64,000 nt of DNA from Isoetes taiwanensis (Eukaryota > Streptophyta > Lycopodiopsida > Isoetales > Isoetaceae): assembly GCA_021234155.1 (NCBI GenBank), contig JAJEKV010000003.1:29435166-29499165 (forward strand), written 5' to 3'. Under the pieces are notes generated by a model. That model did no database searches. It saw nothing but the letters and a program-made list of their open reading frames with translations, and was not told the origin of the DNA. This document shows, one piece after another, positions 36,283-47,800 of the stretch. Made by a program: the position numbers and the translations under genes. The number at the start of each line of letters is the position of its first letter. The first letter of the stretch is position 1.

Positions 36283-37011
36283 ATGGTAATTGTCATTGTG
36301 GATATCTGTACATAAACTGTAACAACAAAAGATTGTCAACAAAGGAAAGTTCCTGTGAGTTGTTTTTTAATTCAGATAGTAAACTTTTGTGAAATGAAAA
36401 TTTTGGCTGTTTAACAATTACTTCCAGCAAATGAGGAACATGTTTGATTAGAATCTCTGCAGATATTGGCATTTTCATGCTAGGTTCCCAGGTGGATATG
36501 TGATACTGTGACTACCGATAACTTGAAGGATTCAAGTTTGTTTGAATGCCTAGAAGCTATTGCCATTGGCTAAATACTATGTAGCAGCAATAAAGCATGA
36601 CTGTTGACCATGGGCAGAACTGAACAGTGATGCTTAAATGAGAGGGATCGGTGGCGTTAGAATATGGACTAAAATGCCAATTCCCATTGCGTCTCATTCA
36701 AACATTCTAAGTGCAGCATAACCAAAACAACAAATGTCCATCTAATGATCCAAATGTCCATCTGCTGACCTCATTTGTAATTAGCTTCAAAGTATCATCT
36801 GAACGCGAAAACCAATCAATAAAGCAGCTGTTACAATGTGTTCAAAACTAAGAAATATATGATATTTAATGTGCAACTTAAGACAGATCCTACAATGTCT
36901 TCAGAATTGAGGGAAGATATAGCCCAATTTAACGAGACACCCAATATAATACAATTGAAATAAGCAATAACCCATCATAATGATTGCTAATTCTTTTCCA
37001 TCATCAACAAG
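36283..37011. other. No gene seen (copy B)
   Basis: Same 3' flank as 4707-5438. The stretch 36596-36630 (ACTGTTGACC, GCAGAACTGAACAGTG) appears to be the correct reading of a garbled segment in copy A. Confidence 0.6.
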
Positions 37012-39176
37012 GTTTAAAATGAAACGCACTTATTTAAGAAGTGCGTTTGGAAAATTCCTTACGAAAATTTATAAAATTCTAAAATCCCTCTAAAAGGGCC
37101 CTTTTATTACCTTTAGTCAAAGATTTATAAAGCTGCTTTCAAAAGCGGACATTTTAAGAAGACTTAATATTAAGGAAAAACACACACACAAAAAAAAATC
37201 CCATTGTAGAGGGAAAGAACTACAATGAAATTCAAAGATTGACTATGGGGCAAATTCATTATGAAGAAATTAGATGCTTTTGTACCTTGTCCACTGAAAG
37301 TTTTTATATTAGGCTGTTTTAGAAGACATGAAATTTGTTATTTCACAACCATTTTGGTGAACATCCTAATGGACCCTAAAACACATTGGGAGGCAGTTTG
37401 AACAAACTTCTTGAATGACAAACCATTGTTTTGCATCACATAGTATTACAAATACCAATACATCCACGATGTCTTGTAGTTAAGTTGAAGTTTTAGTTGA
37501 TGATGCGGTATAAATTTATCTGACCGAGGATACAAAAGTTGAAGTAATGAAGCCATGTGATTACATGCCCTCCTTTTATTCTCGGAGATGTATTTCTGAG
37601 CGCACATACCAATCTACAACATGGTGATGCTCAAAAGATAGTCAACCTCCTTAGCAATGTTGAGCATATTCATCACAATTACATCATCATGTCGTAGCGA
37701 TGGGCACCATGCACATTTCTGGCGATGAAGTATTAAATGCGCCTTACCCTTTCCTATATATTTTGTAAATAAATAGGTAAACTTAGAGGGTTGCTACTCC
37801 TCACTCTCCTCTGGATAAACCATGTGGTTTCCTTCTAGTCAAACACACGTGTCACCATAATATTTTGGAGTTCTTTGCCTTTAGTAGCAATTTTTTAGGC
37901 TGCACAGAGTGAAGTTAGCATGTATGTAGAGAAAAAAAATAGAAATAACAACATGATTCGACTACTTTATGCTCTAACATTGCATTACAAGCTCGAGAAA
38001 ATTTAGAACCGTTTTTAGAACTTTTAGACTAAAAAACTAAGAACGATTAATGTAAAATTATCCCTTATGTGTGTTACTTTAGTAGTTTTGGGTTACTTAA
38101 ACCCTTTGGCGAGCAAGAAGACCCCCAAGATTTTACCGATATATACTTTATCTACGGATTGCATATATATATACATATATATATAAAAGTCTTATATATA
38201 TATGCAATTCGGTATAAATTTATCACAGTTTCTCAATAGATTTATACATAAAGAGTTCTCTTTTCTTGTCGGATATATATATGTAATTATGTGTATATAT
38301 ATTATATATATATACACATATATGTGTATAAATTGGTTGTCACGAAGGTTTTTGGTATAAATTTATCTGAGAGAGTGTCGCGGTATAAATTTATCACAGA
38401 AAATAACGAGGAGCTCTCACGATATAAATTTATACCGTGAGAGCTCTCGCGATTGAATCGAGAGAGCTCTCGCGGTATAAATTTATACCGAGTCCTCTTC
38501 TATATAAAATTTATACCACTCAAGTCCACTTGCGGTATAAATTTATACCATCTGAACTCTCGGCATGTCATATCCATACGGCACTACCTATTGTGGTATA
38601 AATCTATACCACCGGAAATTTATTTTGAAGGCGTTATGTCCACGCATTGTCATCGTGGTATACATAAGTCTATAGCAAGACGGATGAGCAAATAAGAGCA
38701 AGTATATAAGGCGAAGAAGCGGCGTCTTCGACTCAACTTAACGGCTTCAAAGTGTAAGTTTGTTCAATGAGGCATACTTTCATGTGAAAATGTTTGCTTC
38801 AATGAGGCAATGTCAAAATGTGTTGCATTTTTACTGGTTTTGTTCATAGTTTTGTCTTGATTTGGAAAACTTTGAATAAAATACCTTTTTTGGCACTTTA
38901 GTGTGCTTGCTGTTTTTTCCAATGTCTATTTTGTTTAGTTTTTGAAAATATTACTATTTCGCAAACCAAACTAGGGGGGCCAAAAAGGGATGTCAAACAA
39001 TTTTGAATGGAAGCTAAGTTCACACCCCCCTCCAAAATGATGCCTAAAATTTTCAAATTGTCACACTTGTCACAAATATACCACAAAAAGGGACATTTTT
39101 GGGGGGATTTTAGGGAATCTTTCAAAGATTCCTTTTGAAGTGCGTTTTGAGCAAATTAGTGCGTTTCATTTTAAAC
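37012..39176. mobile_element. Non-autonomous element with long terminal inverted repeats (copy B)
   Basis: Left end GTTTAAAATGAAACGCACTT. Reverse complement of the right end GTTTAAAATGAAACGCACTA. This copy shows the better TIR match. Interior as in copy A. Confidence 0.7.
38160..38630. repeat. TA microsatellite and palindrome cluster (copy B)
   Basis: Perfect GGTATAAATTTATACC at 38474-38489 and 38534-38549, with near-perfect or decayed copies around 38211, 38355, 38382, 38422 and 38595. GAGAGCTCTCGC dyads at about 38440 and 38461. (TA)n tracts around 38165 and 38275-38330. Confidence 0.85.
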
Positions 39177-39442
39177 TTTGTTCATCTAGCATACTTCAAA
39201 ATTTCTTGGAGTTTAAAGGATTGTGTTATTGATTTAAAAGAGCCCATCAAATTAATGGTAGGAATAAAATAATTTTGGGAAAATTATAAAAATGCCCCTA
39301 TATTTTATAGGAATTATGAAAATGCCCTTGTATTTTTGAAAATTATCTAAATGCCCCTATAGTATCTTCTACGAGCAAGAATGGGCTGTACGCAGGCAAC
39401 AAATGATGCTCAGATCAAGCTTTGAGCCTTCCTTTTTCTATT

Positions 39443-39703
39443 CTATTTGCACCATAGCCACGCTGGATCTGAAGTTCCCTTGTGCACTGCCATCACATTT
39501 TTCCAGAAGTGAAAGAATGTCTGAAATCTTCGGATCTGCCCAAGCTCGGATGCTCTGAGAATTTGGGCAAAGATTAGGCGAGAAGCCTGAGTTCCATGGG
39601 CGGTGAACCTGAGTTCCATGAGTTCCATGAGTTCAAGCCAAAGACGCTCTCTTGGAGCTCTGTCTAATTTAAAGATTATAAACAGAAACAATTCGAGCTC
39701 CAT
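39443..39703 (-). CDS. Unrecognised 86-residue reverse ORF (copy B)
   Basis: Near-identical partner of the ORF at 7872-8132, in one of the cleanest stretches between the copies. Function unknown. Confidence 0.2.
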   Translation of the reverse strand: MELELFLFIIFKLDRAPRERLWLELMELMELRFTAHGTQASRLIFAQILRASELGQIRRFQTFFHFWKNVMAVHKGTSDPAWLWCK

Positions 39704-40759
39704 AACTAGAAGCCATTAAGTGATCTCCTGCCGGAACCATCTTCATGTTCTCGAACAGTTGCATAACGACTGTTCGCAAGTGGGCAAGAGCTCCGATTAC
39801 ACAGACCCATGACATTGTAAACATTGCGGCAAAAATTCTGTGTTTTGGTCCTGTTCACAACAAAATATGAGGCAACAACAATTTTCAATCTACCGAGGAA
39901 TTGAAAGCTGAAAGTGAGTGAGCTGAAAGTGTTCTGAGCTGAAAGTGAGCATCGCCAGATTCTGAGCTGAAAGTGAGCTGAGCATCAAAATCTGAAGCAG
40001 CATCCTCGGATCATCTGTGCCATAGCCTTTCCTTGACGTTGTGGAATGGCAAAAGTTCGCCGATTCTTGCCTGAGCAGCGCAAGCTAGCTACTGCCAGTA
40101 GCTGGGACCGCCGTGTTGATGAAGAACAGAGCAAGCAGAAATCCAGATGTACTTAAGCTTTGGTGCCTTCTTTACAGGCGATGTCTCAAAATTTTTTGTC
40201 TTATGTATGCAGTAGAGATGTCTCGAATTTTTTTGTCTTATATGCAGTAGAAGCTTTGATGCCAAGATGAATGCATCTTTCTGAAACCGCCCAAAAATCA
40301 TTGCTGATTTTTTCTTCATGTGAATCCCACATCAGCCTTTAAGGTAAGCTATTTTACCTTGAAATTTGGCTTCTGAGATATCTGCAATGTTAAGCTACTG
40401 CTAGAGAAGGCAAGAAGGCATATGCTTCTTTCTCTCTGAAATTATGGCTGCAAAAAAAGGCAAATCTAACATTGGAGCAGGGACTTGTGGAGTTTCAAAC
40501 AGAAGTTGATCTACTACATAGTCGTGTAAATGGATCACAGGGTTCAAGTTTGACAGCCACCCCTAATTTTCCAATCACAGGCACTTTTTTTTTTGCCTTT
40601 CACATGACATAAGGTTGATCAATTTGAACCTTTCAACTGACATACCAAAATTTTAGTTGACAGACGGAAGACCATTTTTTAGTTATAAACTTAGAATAAA
40701 ACGGTAAATCACATAGTAATAAATACTAATATGAACATAGAGTTAAAAGACTAATATAA

Positions 40760-41213
40760 ACATATAGTTAAAAAGTTGCATCACTCTAGATCCTTCCTTC
40801 GTGTATGTGTTACTCTTCTTGAACTCAATGCACTAACTACATTTAGCACGATCCTCGTTTGTTGGAGTCTTCACTCTAAATGCCCATTTATGATACTTTG
40901 TCCACTCATTTCTCCATTTCCTTTTAGTGGAAGTAGAAGCACTAGCAGCCTCAGCCATCCCTTGTTCAGGCACATCTCCTACCACAACTGACTCATCCAT
41001 AATCTCAATGACTGTCTAATTTGATTCTGCTATTACTGTATCTTGGATTTCAAATCTATTCTCAACAACAACACTTTGGGTAGATTTGTAAAAAGATAGC
41101 ATAGACCTGCAACCATCAGCCTTCCTCCTTCTTTTCTTCTTTGAACGTGCCCTTTCTGTAAGCAAGAAGAGAATAGACCTAAATAATCTTTTTTTTTTTT
41201 TAATTGAAGGCAT
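40760..41213 (-). pseudogene. TTF/BED-like zinc-finger transposase remnant (copy B)
   Basis: Better copy of the fragment at 9208-9656. The reverse frame runs through SMLSFYKSTQSVVVENRFEI, ESVVVGDVPEQGMAEAAS, KRKWRNEWTKYHKWAFRVKT, KC-stop-C, IEFKKSNTYTKEGSRVMQ. The in-frame TAG between the finger cysteines remains. Tracts of T near 41190 disturb the N-terminal frame. Confidence 0.45.
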
Positions 41214-42357
41214 AAGAATAGACCTAAATAATCAACCTAACTAATCTAATCGGGAGAAGTTTAATGGATTACCTCAGCAAACATGAACAAAAATGGATTA
41301 CTTGTTGCTGTTGCAGAAGTGGGGCTCTGCTGTTGTGGTTAATGTCCTCCATTGGTATTTGGTGATGACTGGGACGTTAACGGGCTTCTCTCTGCTCTGA
41401 TTTCAATAGCTACAAGAAACGTGTCCAGCACCAGTCCGTTCAGCAGCAGAGAACAAAGTTTTTTTGGCGAATCCATCTGACCTCCAGTCCTCCATACAGA
41501 CGCAGACGCAGACCTCTGTTTTCTGTAAAAGGGGGGAAAAGAAAGAACCAAAAAAAAAAAAATCAGAGCAGAGGTTACCCGGCCGGCCGGCTTGGCCTTG
41601 GCGTTGGCCTGGCTTACTGGAAAAGCCATGCGTGGCAGCTGGCAGCTGGCTGGAGCCTGGATTACAGAGCTGAATATCCCAAAATAATAATATGAGGGAA
41701 TCGGGATTTGGGATTTTTAATATTGTTAGTTGTTTACCCAACCCAATTCATTTTTTATAGGGATGTTAAGGGATTGTATTGTACATTAACTCTAATATCT
41801 ATTTTTTAAATTTGGTTTTCCCGACATTCCAAAAACTTTTTAGATTTTATTTTACGGTTAGTTTCCTAAGGTTTCAAACCTTTTAGCTGCTAAGAAAAAT
41901 TTCCGGTATTCCATAAATTGGGCTATAGTTGAAATTTGCATTTAGCTCATTCATCCCGTTTGGAGGATTTATACAATTGCTTTATCCTCGGCATGCAAGC
42001 CACGAATGATCCAGGATCTTCATTATCTGTCCAGTTATTGCGTTTGCTATATGCATTTGATTTTGTTTTCCTCTGCCAGAGATGATGTTGATGATTCTAA
42101 GGAGCTTAGCTTTTCGAAATGATCATATCTACAAGCTTTATGGGTTTTCCTTATCCAACCCTTTCGTGGCTTCCTATCCCTTTTTTCATCGGATTTACCC
42201 CAAAAAATTTCTCAACCCTGAATTAGGCTTTTTCTTCTTCCGCCCTTTTATCTGATCTACAGAGGGCTTTTCGATTGGGAATACGTCGTGGGGATCCTGG
42301 TTTGGTCGACAGACCCACATCATGATTTAGGAGTTTGAGCCAGGAGAGAAAAGAAAA
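41214..42357. other. No confident gene (copy B)
   Basis: Matches 9657-10788. GC-rich GGCCGGCCGGC and GGCAGCTGGCAGCTGGC tandems at 41580-41650 are scrambled in copy A. No frame common to both copies. Confidence 0.4.
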
Positions 42358-43583
42358 ATGTTGCATGGTGTTGGAGCTTTGAGGTTAAATGCTATGCGTT
42401 TTTTTAAACCCCGAGGCCATGAATGGAGCTATAACTATAGAGAAGCTTCTTGCAAACACCATGAGGTATTACAAGCCGGGTTCTAGATTACATATGCTGA
42501 ACTAATTTTTCGTTTGAATTATTTTTTGTTGTAGTTCTTTTAGACCTTAAATCTTGGTTGAAAGTCTTTTGCAAATGATTTAGATTCGTCACTTATTCAC
42601 TGCCATGGCTACAGGAACAGCTGAATCATGCTTTGTTTCTACTTGTTGAATGTGCACATTTGGAGTCATTCTTCAGCATTTCAAATTATTGGAGGTAGTG
42701 TACCAAACTTCTTTTTGCTTTGCTACATGCTGCCAAAATTTGTTCTTCCAATTTTAATGATAAACTGATTACAATTATATGGAAATAGATCATAGAGACA
42801 GGGGTATAATAAAAAGCCTGCAATCATATGGAAAAGAAGATATTTCTGAACCAATTATGCTTTATGTTTGTAGTTACATGCAGGGTACAAAGAAAGTTGA
42901 ATGTAGAATCTTTACTCGCAGGTCTTGCAACACGCATTGCCCAAGGTACACGGTTAAATGAGCCCACGAGTTTGTATAATGCACATATAGTTAGTGCATG
43001 TTAGATATTGGTTGAGTGTGCTTATCGTTTAGGATAATTAGATAAATTGTCAAATAGATCTGTAGCTTGGCTTCAAGTGTATGTATCATTTTCGTGCCCA
43101 ATTAGACGATATTAAATCCATAGATCAAGTCAGCCACTCTCCATGTTCTACAGGGTTGCTTGCCTCCGCCTTCCGTGATTTCTCTAAAGCAGTCCCTGTG
43201 GTTTTGCGGGATTTAGGCTTCGAAAGTCAGAAGAAGAAAAAGATTAGGTATTCTAAGAGCTCATATTTTAAGATTTCGAGTCTCGGTTTTGTTGGGCACA
43301 TAGCAAATCATTGAGCATTTTATTGTCATTGAGCATTTCGTTTTGGAGATCTTATTTCCTGTAGACTAACCTGTGCAGGGCAAGATCCGTTGGCCATGAT
43401 ATGGCAAAGAACACCTTTATGTAGTAACTTTGATCGATTCAAACTGCCTGCGTTTGATTCCAATTGATTGCGGCTGATAAAAAATGCAGGGCCTTGGTGC
43501 TGTGATACAGAGCTCTGGCAAGATTAATGCAGCTATTGTGGAGCTTAGAATCATCAGTTCGATTATAGTCCCATTGCTCAGAG
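42358..43583 (+). pseudogene. Unrecognised multi-exon gene fragment (copy B)
   Basis: Exons by splice signals: 42358 (ATG) to about 42466, 42615-42694 (EQLNHALFLLVECAHLESFF then SISNYW), 42884-42945 (VQRKLNVESLLAGLATRIAQ), 43154-43247 (GLLASAFRDFSKAVPVVLRD), 43379-43420, 43490-43583 (GAVIQSSGKINAAIVELRII). The 42615, 42884 and 43154 exons join in consistent phase, which is unlikely by chance. Joining to the last two is not in phase as read. The product would be helical and leucine-rich. I cannot place it in a family. Confidence 0.5.
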
Positions 43584-43621
43584 GTATTACTGTACTGTCC
43601 ATTTCTTGCTAATGGTTGCTG

Positions 43622-44676
43622 GGTTCCAGGGCAAGCGGAATTCTTAATGCAGTTTGTGCATTTCGTTTTTGGTTCTTGGAGGAGGGTTTCTGGTTTCTTG
43701 CAGAACGTTTCAGTGCCCACCATCTAGACCAATGCTCTGGTAAATGCAAAGTAGATTTATAATTCTCATTTGACATAAGCTAATGGAATGGCGTTCTGGA
43801 ACTGCTCAGTTATGTACCTGTTAAATTACATAGGACCACAAGTAAAGAAGAGAATTTGGGCCTTGCATCATGGCATGAGTGCAGCCAAAGGGCGAATTGT
43901 TGTGGTGTTTCAGTGATCTCATCAGGTAAGAAAACATTTTTGGTCTTTAAATCTTTAAACTTCAAGTTTTTTCGCAGAAAGAGTGTTCGTTTTATAGCAG
44001 GTTGTGAGCCAGAAGTTTGTTGCACAGGCAATTTTTCTTTCTAGGCCATTTGCAATACCTATCTCAGCCTTATGACATCTGAATCTAGATTTGTTTGCTC
44101 AGTCTTAGGTTTTAAATTTGTGTGCAAGTTTCTATTTGGCAATATTTTCTCTGCCATCTTCGCATCAGCAGAACCTTCTGAGCTTTTAAATATCCAAGCA
44201 GTGGAGTTAAAACTCTTTTCTAACTGCAATGTTGAGTTGTTTCCTGCTAACACAAATGCAAAAATTGGCATAAGTCCTTTTAAAAGTTACAATTGGCATG
44301 ATATAAGTGCATTCCATGAGAGAACATTTTATCTCTAACTTTTAAATAGTTATCTTGCATTTGAGACCAGAAAAACATGCCTTCCAGGTTTTTACATCAC
44401 TTACAGTCTAAGAGCGTATGCTTTCCATTTTGTTCATTCCCCTCTAGCTGGAGCGAATTATTTGTTTAACCCAGACTGAGGTTAGGTTGCTCTGTGCATG
44501 TAAATGTCCTCTTTCTACTTCCTTATATTCTGACTTTGCTTCTGCTCAAAGCTCTTCAAAACAATCTGTGAACAAAAGAATCCGCGAAAGCTCTTCTGAG
44601 AAAATCCGTGAATAAAAAAATCCATGTGCATGTTTATCCCTGTTTTGATTTCTGCTGTAATGGGTTACAGAGTTGC
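43622..44676 (+). repeat. Internal duplication, unit 1 (copy B)
   Basis: Nearly identical to 45889-46924 (period 2,267 bp), from GGTTCCAGGGCAAGCGG to GGGTTACAGAGTTGCCC. Carries the stretch read as SRFVCSVLGFKFVCK in both units (44072 and 46330), whose coding status is uncertain. Confidence 0.92.
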
Positions 44677-44789
44677 CCTGTTTTTATTTCAGATTTCTTT
44701 TGCAATTTGCCCTGTTTTCACTTCAAGAAGTCTGCTGTGATTTGGCCATTTCGATTTGCAACATTTGCTCAACAATAGTCTGTGGTTCT

Positions 44790-44998
44790 TGCATTTCGTT
44801 TTTGGATCTTGCAAAGGCATTTCAATTCTGGTTTTTGCATTTCGTTTTTGGTTCTTGCAAAGGCGTTTTGTTCTCTCATTTGTATTAAGCTAATTGCATG
44901 GTATATCTGGAACTCAATTATGTATCTGTGAAATCATACAGGACCACAGGATATGTGACTATCTTCTTCCACATGGCTAATGGTTTCTACCACTTGAG
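44790..44998 (+). repeat. Diverged third repeat unit with a possible exon
   Basis: Shares GCATTTCGTTTTTGG, TCTCATTTG, TAAGCTAAT, TATGTA-CTGT and CATA-AGGACCACA with the two units at 43650 and 45920 but is much more diverged. A possible exon at 44942-44998 reads TTGYVTIFFHMANGFYHL between AG and GT. No family recognised. Confidence 0.45.
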
Positions 44999-45888
44999 GT
45001 ATCAGCTCCGCATTTCAAGCATTTCATTTAATGTATTTGTGCATAGTGTATTTGTGCAAGTGCTAATCGTGGTATGGATGCAATTAGAGCTACAGTTGTT
45101 CTGGATTGTGCTTAATCCACCGATGGAATCAAGATTGATAAATGAAGGTCAAGTTATAGACGACTCCCATTTGAACTCCGGCAATTTGGCGTACCCAGAA
45201 CGTAAGATAATTTATTTCCTTTTTCATGCTTGACACTAAAGAAGACATCAATATTGATCAGATCCGTATGCTTCTGTGACCAGCTGATCCTCTGCAACTT
45301 CTGCTACTGCATTTTCGTAAGCTATAATGCAGCTTTAACCTGTGTGCAAGGGGACTACGAGAAGGGTAATAGTGCGTATCTTAGTACTTTTTCTGTTTCC
45401 AATGGAGTGTTATCTATTCAGTCTATTCTTCTTTCAGTATTGCCATTGTTTCTGGTAATATAGCTTTGACAAGGACAATGGTGTATACTGTAACGGAAGA
45501 AATACACCTCATTGAAGCACTCCTTTTCCTAGGAATAGCACTTTAAATCAGAAAGCAGTTGTATTGAGTCATAGGGCAGAGGTTTTCGCTCAGTGTTAAG
45601 AGTTTGGGATATTTTGATCCTTGGCATTAGTTCATGTTAGATTTGACAAATTCGTGCATGCTTCTAAGGATATGAGACGATTCAGTAATATGAAGATTTG
45701 CATGCAGGTTAGCTCGCACTTTTGCGATACGCTTCACACTGGGCCCTTTTGCCGTCGTTGCTTCTTTGGCAGTTTAGTATGCTAGAGGCGAATTTGGATT
45801 TCTAAAGTGGGTCATGCTTTACTGCAAGCAAGCGAGCCCCACCCCCATCAAGCATTTTTGACAAATCCAAAGTAAGCGGTTTTTTAAG

Positions 45889-46924
45889 GTTCCAGGGCAA
45901 GCGGAATTCTTAATGCAGTTTGTGCATTTCGTTTTTGGTTCTTGGCGGAGGGTTTCTGGTTTCTTGCAGAACGTTTCAGTGCCCACCATCTAGACCAATG
46001 CTCTGGTAAATGCAAAGTAGATTTATAATTCTCATTTGACATAAGCTAATGGAATGGCGTTCTGGAACTGCTCAGTTATGTACCTGTTAAATTACATAGG
46101 ACCACAAGTAAAGAAGAGAATTTGGGCCTTGCATCATGGCATGAGTGCAGCCAAAGGGCGAATTGTTGTGGTGTTTCAGTGATCTCATCAGGTAAGAAAA
46201 CATTTTTGGTCTTTAAACTTCAAGTTTTTTCGCAGAAAGAGTGTTCGTTTTATAGCAGGTTGTGAGCCAGAAGTTTGTTGCACAGGCAATTTTTCTTTCT
46301 ATGCCATTTGCAATACCTATCTCAGCCTTATGACATCTGAATCTAGATTTGTTTGCTCAGTCTTAGGTTTTAAATTTGTGTGCAAGATTCTATTTGGCAA
46401 TATTTTCTCTGCCATCTTCGCATCAGCAGAACCATCTGAGCTTTTAAATATCCAAGCAGTGGAGTTAAAACTCTTTTCTAACTGCTATGTTGAGTTGTTT
46501 CCTGCTAACACAAATGCAAAAATTGGCATAAGTCCTTTTAAAAGTTACAATTGGCATGATATAACTGCATTCCATGAGAGAAACATTAACTTTTAAATAG
46601 TTATCTTGCATTTGAGACCAGAAAAACATGCCTTCCAGGTTTTTACATCACTTACAGTCTAAGAGCGTATGCTTTCCGTTTTGTTCATTCCCCTCTAGCT
46701 GGAACGAATTATTTGTTTAACCCAGAGGTTAGGTTGCTCTGTGCATGTAAATGTCCTCTTTCTACTTCCTTATATTCTGACTTTGCTTCTGCTCAAAGCT
46801 CTTCAAAACAATCTGTGAACAAAAGAATCCGCGAAAGCTCTTCTGAGAAAATCCGTGAATAAAAAAATCCATGTGCATGTTTATCCCTGTTTTGATTTCT
46901 GCTGTAATGGGTTACAGAGTTGCC
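45889..46924 (+). repeat. Internal duplication, unit 2 (copy B)
   Basis: Second unit of the pair beginning at 43622. The high identity indicates a recent duplication, older than the A/B duplication because both copies have it. Confidence 0.92.
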
Positions 46925-47760
46925 CTTTGGTATGTAGAAACTATTATCATCAGATATATTGATTTTTTGGCTCATTTTGCATTTTCAGAATGAAGAAGAC
47001 ATCAATGAAGAAGCCTCAGAAGTTCAACAGGACACTTGATTGATCACTTTTGCTGATTTCTACTGCTATTATGTTATCATGCTCCAAGAAATGCAAAAAA
47101 TGTGCTTCAGCTAATGAGTAGAGCCTTATCTTCACGTGTCTCTTCTTTTTCTTTGAATTTGGTTGTGAAGAAGTTTTAAGAGATGACGGAAATTACTTCT
47201 GGCATATGGAACACGTTATGCATTTATTCATTTGTAACTAATGCAATTACTTATTTCTATCTTGCATATGTAGTGATGGAAAGGATTGTTCTTTGCAGAG
47301 GGGGATTTCTTCACAATAAGTCCAACAAGATATGGGTGGTTGTAACAAAGTTCATATCTGCTACTAAACTGTGTTACTAGAACTTGGAAACGTTCACAGT
47401 AATTCCAACAACATAAGTTTTGACTCTAGCATGGAATATGAGGTTGAAGGAGATATAACGCTACTGAATTGATGTTTCTTTGGGATTTTTATCCTTCATT
47501 CTTGCTCGAATATTTTAATGTTGTCCCTTTTAGGATTGGTTGCCATTCGTATAGTGTGGACTCCATAATCTGTAAGTGCTCCAGCCTATTATTCTTTGCA
47601 ATCTTGCTGTTTTTGCACTTATTGCATTTTCTCTTCAATGTGCCAATCTTTGCAATCTTGCTGACCTTGCATTTATTGAATTTTCTATTCAATTATGCCA
47701 TGTCATGCACTGTTCTACTTAGTAAGAATATTAAGTCCTACCTTCAGAATTTGACATGCC
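46925..47760. other. Unassigned stretch (copy B)
   Basis: Possible short exon after TTTTCAG at about 46989 (EDINEEASEVQQDT then a stop) and a frame with MEYEVEGDIT at about 47430. Neither is recognised, and frames differ from copy A. Confidence 0.35.
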
Positions 47761-47769
47761 CTGACATTA

Positions 47770-47799
47770 GCCCGGCAACGCCGGGCACACGTTTACTAG
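47770..47799 (+). mobile_element. Helitron-like 3' terminus, first (copy B)
   Basis: Perfect hairpin GCCCGGC-AAC-GCCGGGC, nine bases, then CTAG followed by T. Preceded by GACATTA, as is the second terminus at 51315. The 5' end is not found. Confidence 0.7.
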
Positions 47800-47800
47800 T

